Positions 26,828-35,435 of a stretch of DNA of 59,915 nt are shown here, one piece after another; position 1 is the first letter of the stretch; each line of letters begins with the position of its first letter. Made by a program: the position numbers and the translations under genes. The notes beneath the pieces are model-generated. The model did not search any database, had not been told where the DNA came from, and saw nothing but the letters and a program-made list of their open reading frames with translations. The stretch lies in contig DXGZ01000113.1 of NCBI GenBank assembly GCA_019113645.1, positions 1 to 59,915 on the forward strand, written 5' to 3'. Source of the DNA: Candidatus Mediterraneibacter vanvlietii (GTDB lineage: Bacteria > Bacillota > Clostridia > Lachnospirales > Lachnospiraceae).

Positions 26828-27706
26828 TTACTGCTCCCACGGTGACGGAACAAATTCTCCGCCCCTGCACCATTTCAGATACTGAAGCGCATGAAGCTGT
26901 CCGGTCATCTCCCATTCACCGTTGTACACCGGATCATGATAGCCCTCGATACAGATATCATCCTCATAACCATTTGCCCGGAGAATTGAAATAATATTCC
27001 TCCAGTCGGTGTCGCCAAATCCCGGCATCCTGTGCCATACGAATGGAACCGCTCCCGTGATGCCGCCGTGCTTTACCGCATCCCAGTCGATTGTTGCATC
27101 CTTTCCATGGACATGAACAATCTTCTTACACCATTTTCTGAGCTGGGATACCGGATCTATGAGCTGAACCATCTGATGGGTCGGTTCCCACTCCAGACCA
27201 AAATTATCATTCTTTACTTCCTCAAACATGGCTTCCCACGCTCTTGGATGGAATCCGATGTTGCAGGTTGCTTTCTCCCATGTTCCGTCCATCAGGCAGT
27301 TCTCGATCCCCAGTTTAACGCCTCTCTCCTGTGCCATGTCCGCCAGTTCCCTGAACACCTTTCCGAACTCTGCAAACGCATCCTCCACCGGTTTTCCTTC
27401 CCACGCACCTGCAAACGTGCTGACGTGATCCGCCCCGAACTTCTCTGCCTCACAGATCACATGCTCCAGCGCTTTCCTGTGCTCCGGATACTGGATCGGA
27501 TTGCAGTACAGACCAACTGTACTGATTTTCTCCCCGCTTCCGGAAAGAATTTTCTCAGTTTTCATGGCAAGCTGATCCAGTTCCACATCTCCCAGTGTCA
27601 TATGAAAATTAATGGAAAAAGTCTCAAACCCCTTTCCGATAAATGCCGGAAGCCATTCCTCCACCCGGTCTCCCGGAATACATGTACCTATCTTTATCTG
27701 ATTCAT
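26828..27706 (-). CDS. Sugar phosphate isomerase/epimerase family protein
   Basis: About 292 residues of xylose-isomerase-like TIM barrel. Metal ligands of this family appear in order: GIENCLMDG (Glu), EWEPTHQMV (a Glu where Asp is usual, then His), HVHGKD (His) and ICIEGYHDP (Glu). The substrate is not predictable from sequence. Start ATG 27706 has AAGG upstream; the longer reading to 27730 overlaps a ribosome binding site. It stands apart from the other two isomerases near 54 and 59 kb and is enclosed by palindromic repeats. Confidence 0.85.
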   Translation of the reverse strand: MNQIKIGTCIPGDRVEEWLPAFIGKGFETFSINFHMTLGDVELDQLAMKTEKILSGSGEKISTVGLYCNPIQYPEHRKALEHVICEAEKFGADHVSTFAGAWEGKPVEDAFAEFGKVFRELADMAQERGVKLGIENCLMDGTWEKATCNIGFHPRAWEAMFEEVKNDNFGLEWEPTHQMVQLIDPVSQLRKWCKKIVHVHGKDATIDWDAVKHGGITGAVPFVWHRMPGFGDTDWRNIISILRANGYEDDICIEGYHDPVYNGEWEMTGQLHALQYLKWCRGGEFVPSPWEQ

Positions 27707-27859
27707 AATAACCTTATAACTCCTTTTCATTCAGCAGATTTCACCATTCGATGCAGTTCATTATACTCCCACGTACATGAGGAAGTCAATTTTCAGCTAT
27801 TTTGTTCACTAATTTCCAACTGCATAACGTCCGAAAACAGAGTGTATTTATAATACGTA

Positions 27860-28073
27860 TTCTGCGGGGATGGAGGATATGTTCGGGGTTCCGCTCCGGG
27901 GAATAAGAGCAACTAAGAAGTTCCGGGCACGGACTAAATACAAGGCCAGGCGGTGAGCAACTCGCTGCGGCTCAGACAATCTCACCGCCTGGCCTAACGT
28001 CCGCACACGGAACTCCAAGTTGCGCTAATTTCCCTTCGAAGTCACCCCGCCCACATCCTCCATCTCCGCAGAA
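27860..28073. repeat. Long palindrome P1a (214 bp)
   Basis: Imperfect inverted repeat with arms of about 95 bp, perfect near the centre (GGCCAGGCGGTGAG at 27944-27957 with 27981-27994) and at the tips (TTCTGCGG with CCGCAGAA). The 23-nt apical loop at 27958-27980 has the same sequence, in reverse orientation, as that of P1b. It lies in the 862-nt gap downstream of the ligase operon. Confidence 0.85.
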
Positions 28074-28148
28074 GGGTACTTGCAATAGAGTTCTGTTTTC
28101 TGCTCTATTCATATGGGAAGATAGTAACAATATAGCTACAGTAACAAA

Positions 28149-28195
28149 GGCGCGGCCGGAAGGTTTTATAAATGATAATCCCTTCAAGCCGCGCC
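28149..28195. other. GC-rich hairpin between P1a and P1b
   Basis: GGCGCGGC at 28149-28156 pairs with GCCGCGCC at 28188-28195, with an inner GAAGG/CCTTC helix. It sits in the 208-nt spacer between the two long palindromes and could act as a terminator or a spacer fold. Confidence 0.5.
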
Positions 28196-28281
28196 GTTTC
28201 GCGTTTTTATCAGTCTGTTTTGTTTCACTGAGCTTCCGGCGTGAAGTGCGAAGGAAGCGAAGCGGACGGACTGGATAAACT

Positions 28282-28495
28282 TTCTGAGAGCGGAGAGGTA
28301 TGAGCCGTGTGACTTTGGAGGAATCTGCCGGAACTTCTTAAGGGGTGGAAAAATGTTGTTAAACGGTGCGAGGGGATTGTCTGAGCCGCAGGCGAGTTGC
28401 CCCGAGTGCCGTTTTGCATTTAAACATTTTTTCAGCCCTTTAGAAGTTCCCGGATTCTGGAACGGAACACGGAACGCATCTCCCCGCTCTCAGAA
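28282..28495. repeat. Long palindrome P1b (214 bp)
   Basis: Imperfect inverted repeat, same length as P1a and in opposite orientation. Arm tips TTCTGAGAGCGG and CCGCTCTCAGAA pair. Internal blocks such as GGAACTTCTTAAGGGG pair with CCCTTTAGAAGTTCC. The arms differ from P1a, but the apical loop is the same (ATTGTCTGAGCCGCAG then CGAGTTG), with one extra G. Ends 73 nt before the stop of the ligase gene. Confidence 0.85.
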
Positions 28496-28568
28496 TACGT
28501 TTTTTTAGCTGTCTGTTATCGTTTCCTGCCCTTTTTCTGATGGGATCCCCCAGTGAACTAAACAGCTG

Positions 28569-30077
28569 TCAGAACCTCTTGATCTTCCTTGTCGTTGTTT
28601 TCTCAAACTCTGTCTCTCTGACAACGAGACTGTATATCTTCTTCTGCGGAGCCGCAGTTCTGTTATACTCATCTATCACTTCCTGGAGACTGGTTCTCAC
28701 ATCCTTGATTCGTTTCTTTTTCACATAATCCGGATCCGGATAGATCTCTGCCTCGATCACGCCGCCTTTTTCACGGACGAGCACCTCTCCTACGAGACGG
28801 TTTGTGCTCAGAGCATTTTCCAGCTCCTCCGGAGATACATTTTCCCCGTTTTTCGTAATAATCAGGTTCTTTTTACGTCCTGTCAGATAGACGAATCCAT
28901 CTTCGTCCACATAACCGAGGTCTCCTGTCTTAAGCCAGCCGTCCTCCAGTGTCTCCGCAGTCTCCTCAGGCATTTTATAGTATCCCTGCATTACGCTGCT
29001 GCCCTTTACCCAGAGTTCACCGTCCACTGTCTTCGCCTCGCAGTTTGGCAGAAGCTGTCCCACGGAATCCGGACGGATATTCCAGCTCTGGTTAACGCTG
29101 ATTACCGGCGCGCACTCGGTCATGCCATATCCCTGCTGAATCACAATATCATACTTTTTAAACATTTCAATATAAGACGGATCCAGATATGCGCCGCCGC
29201 TGCATATCGTATGGAACTGCTTTCCGAAGACCTGGCTTTTTACAATTTTTGCCGGGAGAAGAGCAGCCTCTTCCAGCTTCCTGGCCATGGTCTCGATCAT
29301 CAGCGGAACCATCAGAATCATTTCCGGTTTAAAGAGCTTGATGTTCTTCGCCACACGCATCAGAGAATCATTGATGCAGATCACAGCGCCCAGCGAAACA
29401 CCCTTTAAGATATCCATACTCAGACAGTATGCGTGATGGATCGGAAGCACGGTCATGATTACCGTCCTCTCCGGGATCTTCATATCCAGGCATGTGGCAT
29501 TCTCCGCCACATTTCTGTGTGTCAGCATTACCCCTTTGCTCTTCCCGGTTGTTCCGGATGTAAACATAATTGTACAGAGCTGGTCCGGATCCGGAGCATA
29601 ATCAAAAGCGCCCTTATGCTCATCCAGAAGTTTCCAGTATGAATACGCGTGCCCGTCATGCTCTGCCTGCTGCATGGAAATCACGGTTTTAAGCTGCGGG
29701 CAGCGGTCTTTCGCGATAGCTGCCACATCCTTTCTCACCTCGTCATAGACAAGCACCGTTGAATCAGAACGTGCGATCAGGTCACAGACATCCTCTGCCG
29801 GAAGGTTTACATCCAGCGGCACGATCACGCTTCCGCTGTTTACCGTTCCAAAATATGTCACAAGCCATGCGTAAGAAGTCATTCCGATCACTGAGATGTG
29901 TTTTCCCTGTTCCCCAAGCTCTTTAAGTACATTTGCAAAACTTTCACTGTCCTCTTTTAACTGTGTATAGGACTTTGACTCAATGTCATTTTTACTGATT
30001 TTATAACGAATCGCATCTTCCGGACCGTATTTCTTCTCTGTGTTGTCCAGAATCTCGCGAACAGTACTGCAAAGCAT
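28569..30077 (-). CDS. AMP-forming acyl ligase
   Basis: A 502-residue ANL-superfamily enzyme that activates a carboxylic acid with ATP and transfers it to a thiol. Motifs: TIMFTSGTTGKSKGVMLTH (about 168), GYGMTECAP (about 316), LKTGDLGYVDEDG (about 385) and a C-terminal catalytic lysine in TTTRKIKRF. As the acyl carrier protein gene is directly upstream, it probably loads a fatty or other acyl group onto that carrier. It is the last gene of the TetR-controlled operon, 40 nt after the carrier gene. Confidence 0.92.
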   Translation of the reverse strand: MLCSTVREILDNTEKKYGPEDAIRYKISKNDIESKSYTQLKEDSESFANVLKELGEQGKHISVIGMTSYAWLVTYFGTVNSGSVIVPLDVNLPAEDVCDLIARSDSTVLVYDEVRKDVAAIAKDRCPQLKTVISMQQAEHDGHAYSYWKLLDEHKGAFDYAPDPDQLCTIMFTSGTTGKSKGVMLTHRNVAENATCLDMKIPERTVIMTVLPIHHAYCLSMDILKGVSLGAVICINDSLMRVAKNIKLFKPEMILMVPLMIETMARKLEEAALLPAKIVKSQVFGKQFHTICSGGAYLDPSYIEMFKKYDIVIQQGYGMTECAPVISVNQSWNIRPDSVGQLLPNCEAKTVDGELWVKGSSVMQGYYKMPEETAETLEDGWLKTGDLGYVDEDGFVYLTGRKKNLIITKNGENVSPEELENALSTNRLVGEVLVREKGGVIEAEIYPDPDYVKKKRIKDVRTSLQEVIDEYNRTAAPQKKIYSLVVRETEFEKTTTRKIKRF

Positions 30078-30117
30078 AGTATGAATCCTTTCTTTAATTT
30101 AAAATATGAAAAACAGA

Positions 30118-30351
30118 TTACGCTTCCTCGGACAGCTTCGTAAGATAATCCACAGCCTCCTGAACTGTACGGATATTTGCAGCTTCTGTCTGCTCAACCT
30201 CCACGTCAAACTCATCTTCAATCTCTCCGAGCATGCTCATAAAGTCAAAAGAAGTAAATCCCAGATCCTCCATGAAACGTGACTCCGGATGGATGTTCTC
30301 CGGCTCTACTTCCACATAGTTGCAGATAATGTTTACCAATTTTTCAAACAT
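30118..30351 (-). CDS. Acyl carrier protein
   Basis: A 77-residue carrier. The phosphopantetheine site is DLGFTSFDFMSML; the serine that is normally in DSL stands in TSF. Acidic helices II and III fit a docking surface. Upstream is the condensation-domain gene, downstream the ligase gene, so it is the stand-alone thiolation unit of a dissociated non-ribosomal or conjugating system, not the fatty acid synthase carrier. Confidence 0.9.
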   Translation of the reverse strand: MFEKLVNIICNYVEVEPENIHPESRFMEDLGFTSFDFMSMLGEIEDEFDVEVEQTEAANIRTVQEAVDYLTKLSEEA

Positions 30352-30432
30352 GATTCTTCTCCTTTTTTATTCCGCCGCGCCGGGTCAGGCACGGCATTTA
30401 TTAACTCAGTCACTGCGGCAAAAACAGCTGCT

Positions 30433-31839
30433 TTATATCAGTTTTATGATCTCTCCAATTGTCAGATCCGGATTCTCCGCTCCCTTGAACATAATCTTGC
30501 ACAGATAATAGTACAGATACTCCAGCTCCTCTCTGGAATAGGCTTTTACCTGATGTTCAAAGTTGAAATCCAGTCCGTTGTCCTCTGGCCGATGCATTAC
30601 AGTCAGATACACGCCCTGCGGGCAGGTTCCGTTCGGATACCATTTCGTCTTGTAACGGATGTCGCCGAGCTGAGTCAGTCCGTTTTCCTGCAGTGTCATA
30701 GGCTGATAAGTCAGGGAGATCGGTTCATAGGTCAGACCTGCGTTCGGCTGCGGATATAATTTTGAACGATATGCGAAATATGCCGTCGGATCGTAATTCG
30801 CATGACGGAAGATTTCGTTCTGCTTGTCTCTGATCGCGAATACACCATCGACAAACTTCATATCTTCTGAAAAGATCGTCCGGATCGGGAACGAATGGAT
30901 CCTTGTTCCGCCGGATTTTTTCTCCTTCAGAGTCGCCCGTCTTGCAATGGCATTATTGATCGACACATCCTCGAATCCATTCATTTTCTGATAATAGGTA
31001 CGAAGTCCCATCAGCAGAAGGCACGCGAGAGATACATGATATTTCTCGCAGAAGTCCATGAGCCTTTTTGTCGGCTCTGCCTCCAGATGAAAGATATCAA
31101 GTGCGGATTTTGTATCATCAGAAGAGTTGAAGGCAGTGCGCAAATCCGGATTCCTGAACATTTCTCTCGCCGCCTCAAGACGGTCTGTTCCGTGAATACC
31201 GTTGTAAATCGGCTCTCCTTTTTCAATCTCTTTCTGGAAATACTCGATATCTCTCTTCTGAGCCTTGCTTCCGGCCTCATATGCCAGATCTTTCTTCAGC
31301 TGCTCCAGATAGGATGCCATCTCCTTCGGATACGGCACACCTTCATATTTTTCATTACAGTACAGTTCAATAATGTCCTTTAAGAAGCAGATCAGCGACT
31401 GCGCATCCACAATCATATGCTGTCCCAGAAAATATACTCCGTTAAATCCGTCAGGCATCTTGATCATAACCACCCGCGTCATCGGAGAATCTTCCAGCTT
31501 AAACGGCACTGTCGTCCATTTCTGCATCTGCGCTTCTGCCTCTTCCATAGTACCGCCTGAGAAATCAACGAATTCAATTTCTTTCTCCTCCGGATCTACA
31601 ACATACTGGTAATAATTGCCTTCTTTATCTTTCGCGAAACGAATCCGCATTCCCTCGCTTCTCGCATACGCCTTGTTAATTGACTTTGCCAGAAGGTCCC
31701 AGTCGATGTCCACCTCAATAGTCAGGCTCGTACCGATATTGAGAACAGCCAGAGACGGACAGAACGGCGCGTAATAGAGATGAAATTTCTGCGCTACTGT
31801 AAGCGGATATACTTTGTAACCTTTTCTTGTTTTCATCAT
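30433..31839 (-). CDS. Stand-alone condensation-domain protein
   Basis: A 468-residue protein with the fold order of an NRPS condensation or acyltransferase domain (VYPLTVAQKFHLYY at the start, GVYFLGQHMIVDAQSL near 160). The active-site motif reads QHMIVDA where HHxxxDG is standard, so the catalytic second histidine and the Asp are kept while the first His is Gln. A carrier protein and an ANL ligase downstream supply the acyl donor; the acceptor could be a free amine or amino acid. Its ATGATG overlaps the stop of the hydrolase gene (GGAGG upstream). Confidence 0.85.
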   Translation of the reverse strand: MMKTRKGYKVYPLTVAQKFHLYYAPFCPSLAVLNIGTSLTIEVDIDWDLLAKSINKAYARSEGMRIRFAKDKEGNYYQYVVDPEEKEIEFVDFSGGTMEEAEAQMQKWTTVPFKLEDSPMTRVVMIKMPDGFNGVYFLGQHMIVDAQSLICFLKDIIELYCNEKYEGVPYPKEMASYLEQLKKDLAYEAGSKAQKRDIEYFQKEIEKGEPIYNGIHGTDRLEAAREMFRNPDLRTAFNSSDDTKSALDIFHLEAEPTKRLMDFCEKYHVSLACLLLMGLRTYYQKMNGFEDVSINNAIARRATLKEKKSGGTRIHSFPIRTIFSEDMKFVDGVFAIRDKQNEIFRHANYDPTAYFAYRSKLYPQPNAGLTYEPISLTYQPMTLQENGLTQLGDIRYKTKWYPNGTCPQGVYLTVMHRPEDNGLDFNFEHQVKAYSREELEYLYYYLCKIMFKGAENPDLTIGEIIKLI

Positions 31840-32780
31840 TTCATTATACCTCCGATAAATATGTCAAGTGCATTTTCGTAAGCTTCAGTATCTTTATAAT
31901 AACTTTCCCCGTGACCAGCCCCCTCTACGATCAGCTTCGTCTTCTGCGAAGCACAGTTCTCATAGATCTCGTCACACATCCAGCACGGGACAAAAATATC
32001 TTTCTCCCCGTGGATGAACAGGAAAGGAACTTTTGACTTTCTTACTTCTCTGGCCGCATTGCAGTCATCCAGGCCGTAGCCCGCCTTTTTCTTATTCACT
32101 CTGTCCGCGATCTGAATCATCGGAAACGCCGGTAGATGATACATGCTGTGAAGCACATGAGTAAACACGTCTTTCGCTGATGTAAACGCGCAGTCGGAAA
32201 CAATCCCTTTTACCTGCGGGGGAAGATCCAGTCCGCTCATCATACAGACCGTCGCTCCTCCCATGGAATTCCCGTGCAGAAGAATCTGCGCGTCTTCACC
32301 GATTTTCTCAATCATCCATTTTACCCACTCAAGACCGTCGAGTCTGTCCATTGTTCCGAATCCGATGTAGGTCCCTTCGCTGTCGCCATGGGCTCTCTCA
32401 TCAATCAGCAGTACGCGGAAACCATGCTGCAGATAATAGCATGTAAGACTTCCGTAATCGTTGAGTCCCTTGCTTGTATAGCCATGGAAACAGATTACAG
32501 CCCTGGAGCCTTCATCTCCTTTGAAATATGTACCGTGAAGTTTCAGTCCGTCTTTTGATGTAATCCACACATCCTCATGCGGCTGTTCCATCATCCAGGC
32601 GCTTCTTTCTTTCATAAACGGAAGATGTTTCTCCCAGTCTACCCCTGACATCTTCATTGTACGCTCTACCTTGGCGTTGTACCTTTTCATCGTTCTTCTG
32701 TAGAAATACGCGGTCCCGCCTGCTTCTGCCGCGGCAAGCAGTGCAAGAACCACGCCTGCGCCCTTTAACAATTTACCCAT
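31836..32780 (-). CDS. Alpha/beta hydrolase, membrane-anchored
   Basis: About 314 residues. One N-terminal hydrophobic stretch (AGVVLALLAAAEAGGTAYFY) suggests a membrane anchor. The catalytic nucleophile is in HGNSMGGATV (about residue 167), the acid in FIHGEKDIFV and the histidine in GAGHGESYY. It could release the product from the carrier or act as a thioesterase/editing enzyme. The ATG at 32780 (AAGAAGGTG upstream) is preferred; a TTG at 32849 lies inside the SCP2 gene. Confidence 0.85.
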   Translation of the reverse strand: MGKLLKGAGVVLALLAAAEAGGTAYFYRRTMKRYNAKVERTMKMSGVDWEKHLPFMKERSAWMMEQPHEDVWITSKDGLKLHGTYFKGDEGSRAVICFHGYTSKGLNDYGSLTCYYLQHGFRVLLIDERAHGDSEGTYIGFGTMDRLDGLEWVKWMIEKIGEDAQILLHGNSMGGATVCMMSGLDLPPQVKGIVSDCAFTSAKDVFTHVLHSMYHLPAFPMIQIADRVNKKKAGYGLDDCNAAREVRKSKVPFLFIHGEKDIFVPCWMCDEIYENCASQKTKLIVEGAGHGESYYKDTEAYENALDIFIGGIMK

Positions 32781-32823
32781 TTTCTGCACCTTCTTCCAAT
32801 CATGCCTGACAGTTCTGCGTTTC

Positions 32824-33162
32824 TTATTTCTTCGGCTTCTTGCTGTCAATCAGCTCTTTCAGCCTCAGCGCCTTGTCAATGTTTCCTTCCACTTTCAGTT
32901 TTCCAAGCGTCACCGCAAGGATCGGATCCGTCTTTCCGTCCGCTATCTTAAACAGCGTTTCTGCTGTACAGGTAAACATGGCGTCACGGTCAAAATACTC
33001 GTACGGCTCTACATATAGCTGCCCGTCTTTTACCTCGGCGTAAAAAATCCCTTCCGCCTCACCGGTAATATTAAACTGATAAGCCAGATGCTCATGAATA
33101 TCACTTACATCCGCCTCCATAAGCATGCCCTTTACTTTTGAAAACATATCTGCGTAGGTCAT
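32824..33162 (-). CDS. SCP2-like sterol/lipid-binding protein
   Basis: A 112-residue protein with the SCP2 pattern (FNITGEAEGIFYAEVKDGQL, then TLFKIADGKTDPILAVTLGKLKVEGN and ALRLKELI). These proteins hold fatty acyl or sterol-like ligands in a hydrophobic tunnel. As first gene of the operon it may carry the acyl substrate for the ligase. Strong AAGGAGG ribosome binding site. Confidence 0.88.
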   Translation of the reverse strand: MTYADMFSKVKGMLMEADVSDIHEHLAYQFNITGEAEGIFYAEVKDGQLYVEPYEYFDRDAMFTCTAETLFKIADGKTDPILAVTLGKLKVEGNIDKALRLKELIDSKKPKK

Positions 33163-33172
33163 AATATCCTCC

Positions 33173-33255
33173 TTTTCGACCTCCGATCTCCCTTTTTCGA
33201 CCAGCGGTCATATCCTTTCTTCTGATAGATTAACATGTTTTCGACTGTCGGTCAA
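33173..33255. promoter_or_regulatory. TetR-type operators (three TTTTCGAC copies)
   Basis: TTTTCGAC occurs at 33173, 33195 and 33237. The last two continue as the interrupted palindromes TCGACCAGCGGTCA and TCGACTGTCGGTCA. They lie between the divergent TetR gene and operon, one overlapping the promoter and one just after its start. They are likely sites for the adjacent TetR protein. Confidence 0.6.
33227..33255 (-). promoter_or_regulatory. Promoter of the SCP2-to-ligase operon
   Basis: On the minus strand TTGACC (33255-33250) and TAATCT (33232-33227) are 17 nt apart. The upstream half of this promoter overlaps the TCGACTGTCGGTC operator, so TetR binding would block transcription. Confidence 0.6.
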
Positions 33256-33314
33256 CGTCAGGCTTCATCAAAAACTTCTAACTTTTTCCGCTGATTTTTG
33301 TGCGTTTTTCTCGC

Positions 33315-33343
33315 TGGTTCTTTCAGAAACGTTATGCTATACT
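33315..33343 (+). promoter_or_regulatory. Promoter of the TetR gene
   Basis: Extended -10 TGCTATACT (TATACT at 33338-33343) with a weak TGGTTC -35 17 nt upstream. The TetR ATG is 50 nt downstream with AGAGGCG before it. Confidence 0.5.
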
Positions 33344-33393
33344 GAATTGTAATCATCTTTTTAACCGGAACAGAAAACAGAGAGGCGATAAAC

Positions 33394-34011
33394 ATGCAGG
33401 ATCAGCAAAGCAAATACACCCTTATCTTAGATTCTCTCCAGAAACTGCTGGAGAATAAAAATCTCCAGTCTATCTCCGTAAGCGAAATTGCCCAGACAGC
33501 CGGCATTGGGAAAGGCAGCATCTATTATTATTTTCCATCCAAGGATGCCATTCTCGAGGCTCTTGTGGAGCGAAATTACGAGAAACCTCTCACTACAGCG
33601 CAAAATCTTGCCTCACAGACAAACATACCGCCGTTTACGCGTATGGCTATGATCTTTCAGGCATGCCGCAGTACTTCCAGCGACTATTTGAAGCCGCAGG
33701 CCGGAAGCAATATCGGCGCTGCTGAGGAAGCGCTGCTTCATCAGAAATACATGAATCATCTGATTTCCGAATTCAAGCCGGTACTGGCCGAAATTATAAA
33801 ACAGGGAATCGAGGCCGGCGATATCCGTTTTGACAAACCGGAAGCCCTGGCCGAAATTGTACTGATTGTACTGACAGTAAAGATGGATAACACAATCGCT
33901 CCCTCTTCGAGAGAAGAAATAGAGGAAACGATCTCCGGACTGGTATCCCTTCTCGAAAAAGGAACAGATAATCCGTCCGGATCACTCAACTTTCTCTTAA
34001 ATCCGCGGTAA
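33394..34011 (+). CDS. TetR-family regulator
   Basis: A 205-residue regulator. The helix-turn-helix spans ISVSEIAQTAGIGKGSIYYYFPSKDAILEALVE (about 29-61, longer than a motif quote allows, with the YYYFPSK turn diagnostic). The C-terminal ligand domain is unspecific. It is divergent from the SCP2/hydrolase/condensation/carrier/ligase operon, with shared operators between, so it probably represses it until an acyl or related ligand binds. The stop codon falls at the edge of palindrome P2a. Confidence 0.9.
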   Translation: MQDQQSKYTLILDSLQKLLENKNLQSISVSEIAQTAGIGKGSIYYYFPSKDAILEALVERNYEKPLTTAQNLASQTNIPPFTRMAMIFQACRSTSSDYLKPQAGSNIGAAEEALLHQKYMNHLISEFKPVLAEIIKQGIEAGDIRFDKPEALAEIVLIVLTVKMDNTIAPSSREEIEETISGLVSLLEKGTDNPSGSLNFLLNPR

Positions 34012-34250
34012 GATAAATCTGTCTTTCTTCCGTAAACAAAAATAATACGGAACTCGCAAAAACATACGCAGCCACAATGGTATCCCTCGCAGACCCGCTC
34101 TCGCTCGGGCCGCAACGCAGCGGTACATAGGATCGCAAAAGACGCGATCCAAGAACCGGCGTTGCTCTACGGTCTTTGAGGGACACCATTGTGGCTGCTC
34201 GTTTTTTCAGATCGGAAGTTATTTTTCTTTACGGAAGAATACTGATTTCT
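34011..34250. repeat. Long palindrome P2a (240 bp)
   Basis: Imperfect inverted repeat. Paired parts include TTCTTCCGTAAA (34025-34036) with TTTACGGAAGAA (34228-34239) and CAGCCACAATGG (34069-34080) with CCATTGTGGCTG (34186-34197). The apical hairpin is GGATCGC/GCGATCC with an A-rich loop. It lies between convergent genes and may act as a large bidirectional terminator. Confidence 0.85.
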
Positions 34251-34321
34251 CAGAAAAGCCCGGCAGGTGCATCAAAGCGGTTAATGTCTCCGAAAACCTC
34301 CGGTCTGGACACTGCTTTTTC

Positions 34322-34561
34322 AAATCTGTTTTCCTTCTGTGAATGGAACTATGCTTCCCCCTTAGAATAAGCAAGCCGGAACAACAGTGTCCCTCAAGAC
34401 CCGTAGAGCAGCGCCGGTCCTTGGAGCGCGTTCTCTGCGCTCCTATGTACCGCTGCGTCTGCGGCCCGAACGCAAGTGTGGTCGCGAGGGATACTGTTGT
34501 TCCGGCGGATGATTTGTCGCACGGAAAGCATATATTCTGTTTATGGAAGAAAACAGATATT
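34322..34561. repeat. Long palindrome P2b (240 bp)
   Basis: Same length as P2a and related to it in reverse orientation. CGGAACAACAGTGTCCCTC (34377-34395) pairs with its near complement at 34486-34504, and AATCTGTTTTCC with GGAAGAAAACAGAT at the tips. The apical hairpin is GGAGCGC/GCGCTCC, which keeps the loop of P2a but changes the stem pair. It ends 4 nt before the mutarotase gene. Confidence 0.85.
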
Positions 34562-34565
34562 CTCA

Positions 34566-35435
34566 CTAATATATGCAGATGAGGTAGCTCTGGCGGAAGC
34601 TTTCTCCCGGTGCTGCGTGGTTTACATTTGGTTTTTCAGAGAGTTCCCCGTCAAATCCAACGTTGTCACAGCGTCCCATCCACGGCTCCAGGCACACGAA
34701 GGGCGCGTCCTTTACGGACCAGATGCCGAAATTCGGAAAGCCTTCGCATTTCATTCCTGCATACGGAGTCCCGTCTTTGCGGCAGAGCCACACTTCCGTG
34801 ATCTGTCCGTTATCAAAGATCAGAGCGTCTTTCTCGAACATTTCCTCTGTCACCTGACAGCACTCATTCTGAAGCTCAAGAGTATATACTTTGTCCGGAT
34901 CTACTGCCGCTTCTGCCGGATCGATAAGCACATATTCCAGTGATTCTTTTCCCGGGAATCTGAGGAGATAGTCACTCTTCACTTCATCAGGCTCTGCGAA
35001 CCGGAATGCCGGATGTCCGCCGATTGTGAAATACATGTCCTCATCGCCGGTATTGCGCACTTCCCATTCCACTTTCAGATTCTTATCTTCCAGCGTGTAT
35101 GTGATAAGCAGTTCAAAATCAAAAGGATATACCTCTTTTGTCTCGTCATTTGAAGCAAACAGGAATGAAGCCTTTGTCTTTCCCGATTCAATACATCTGA
35201 ATTCATTGTCTCTCGCAAATCCATGCTGAGATGTCGGATACTGAGTTCCGTTGATTTTCACCGTATTGCGATATGTTTTTCCTACATTTGGGAAAAGTAC
35301 AGGTGCATGCCGCTTCCAGTATTTCGCGTCTGCTTCCCAGAGCACTTCTGTGTCATTTTCCATGTCATAAATGCGAACAGCCTCTGCGCCCAACTCGTTA
35401 ATTTCCACACAGAGTTTTCCATTTTCCAGCTTCAT
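34566..35435 (-). CDS. Aldose 1-epimerase-like protein
   Basis: A 289-residue galactose-mutarotase-fold protein of the LacX or YeaD type. The conserved histidine regions are QHGFARDNEF (about 70) and IGGHPAFRF (about 150); a catalytic glutamate is expected near the C-terminus. It interconverts sugar anomers or acts on a phosphorylated sugar. The ATG at 35435 has AAGGAGGGA upstream, better than the one at 35504. No sugar operon surrounds it, so substrate is unknown. Confidence 0.85.
   Translation of the reverse strand: MKLENGKLCVEINELGAEAVRIYDMENDTEVLWEADAKYWKRHAPVLFPNVGKTYRNTVKINGTQYPTSQHGFARDNEFRCIESGKTKASFLFASNDETKEVYPFDFELLITYTLEDKNLKVEWEVRNTGDEDMYFTIGGHPAFRFAEPDEVKSDYLLRFPGKESLEYVLIDPAEAAVDPDKVYTLELQNECCQVTEEMFEKDALIFDNGQITEVWLCRKDGTPYAGMKCEGFPNFGIWSVKDAPFVCLEPWMGRCDNVGFDGELSEKPNVNHAAPGESFRQSYLICIY

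Noticed and set aside
34011..34561. Palindromes as terminal repeats of an insertion sequence
   Set aside because: Only 71 nt lie between the two palindromes, so no transposase could be encoded; a non-autonomous origin remains possible but not shown.
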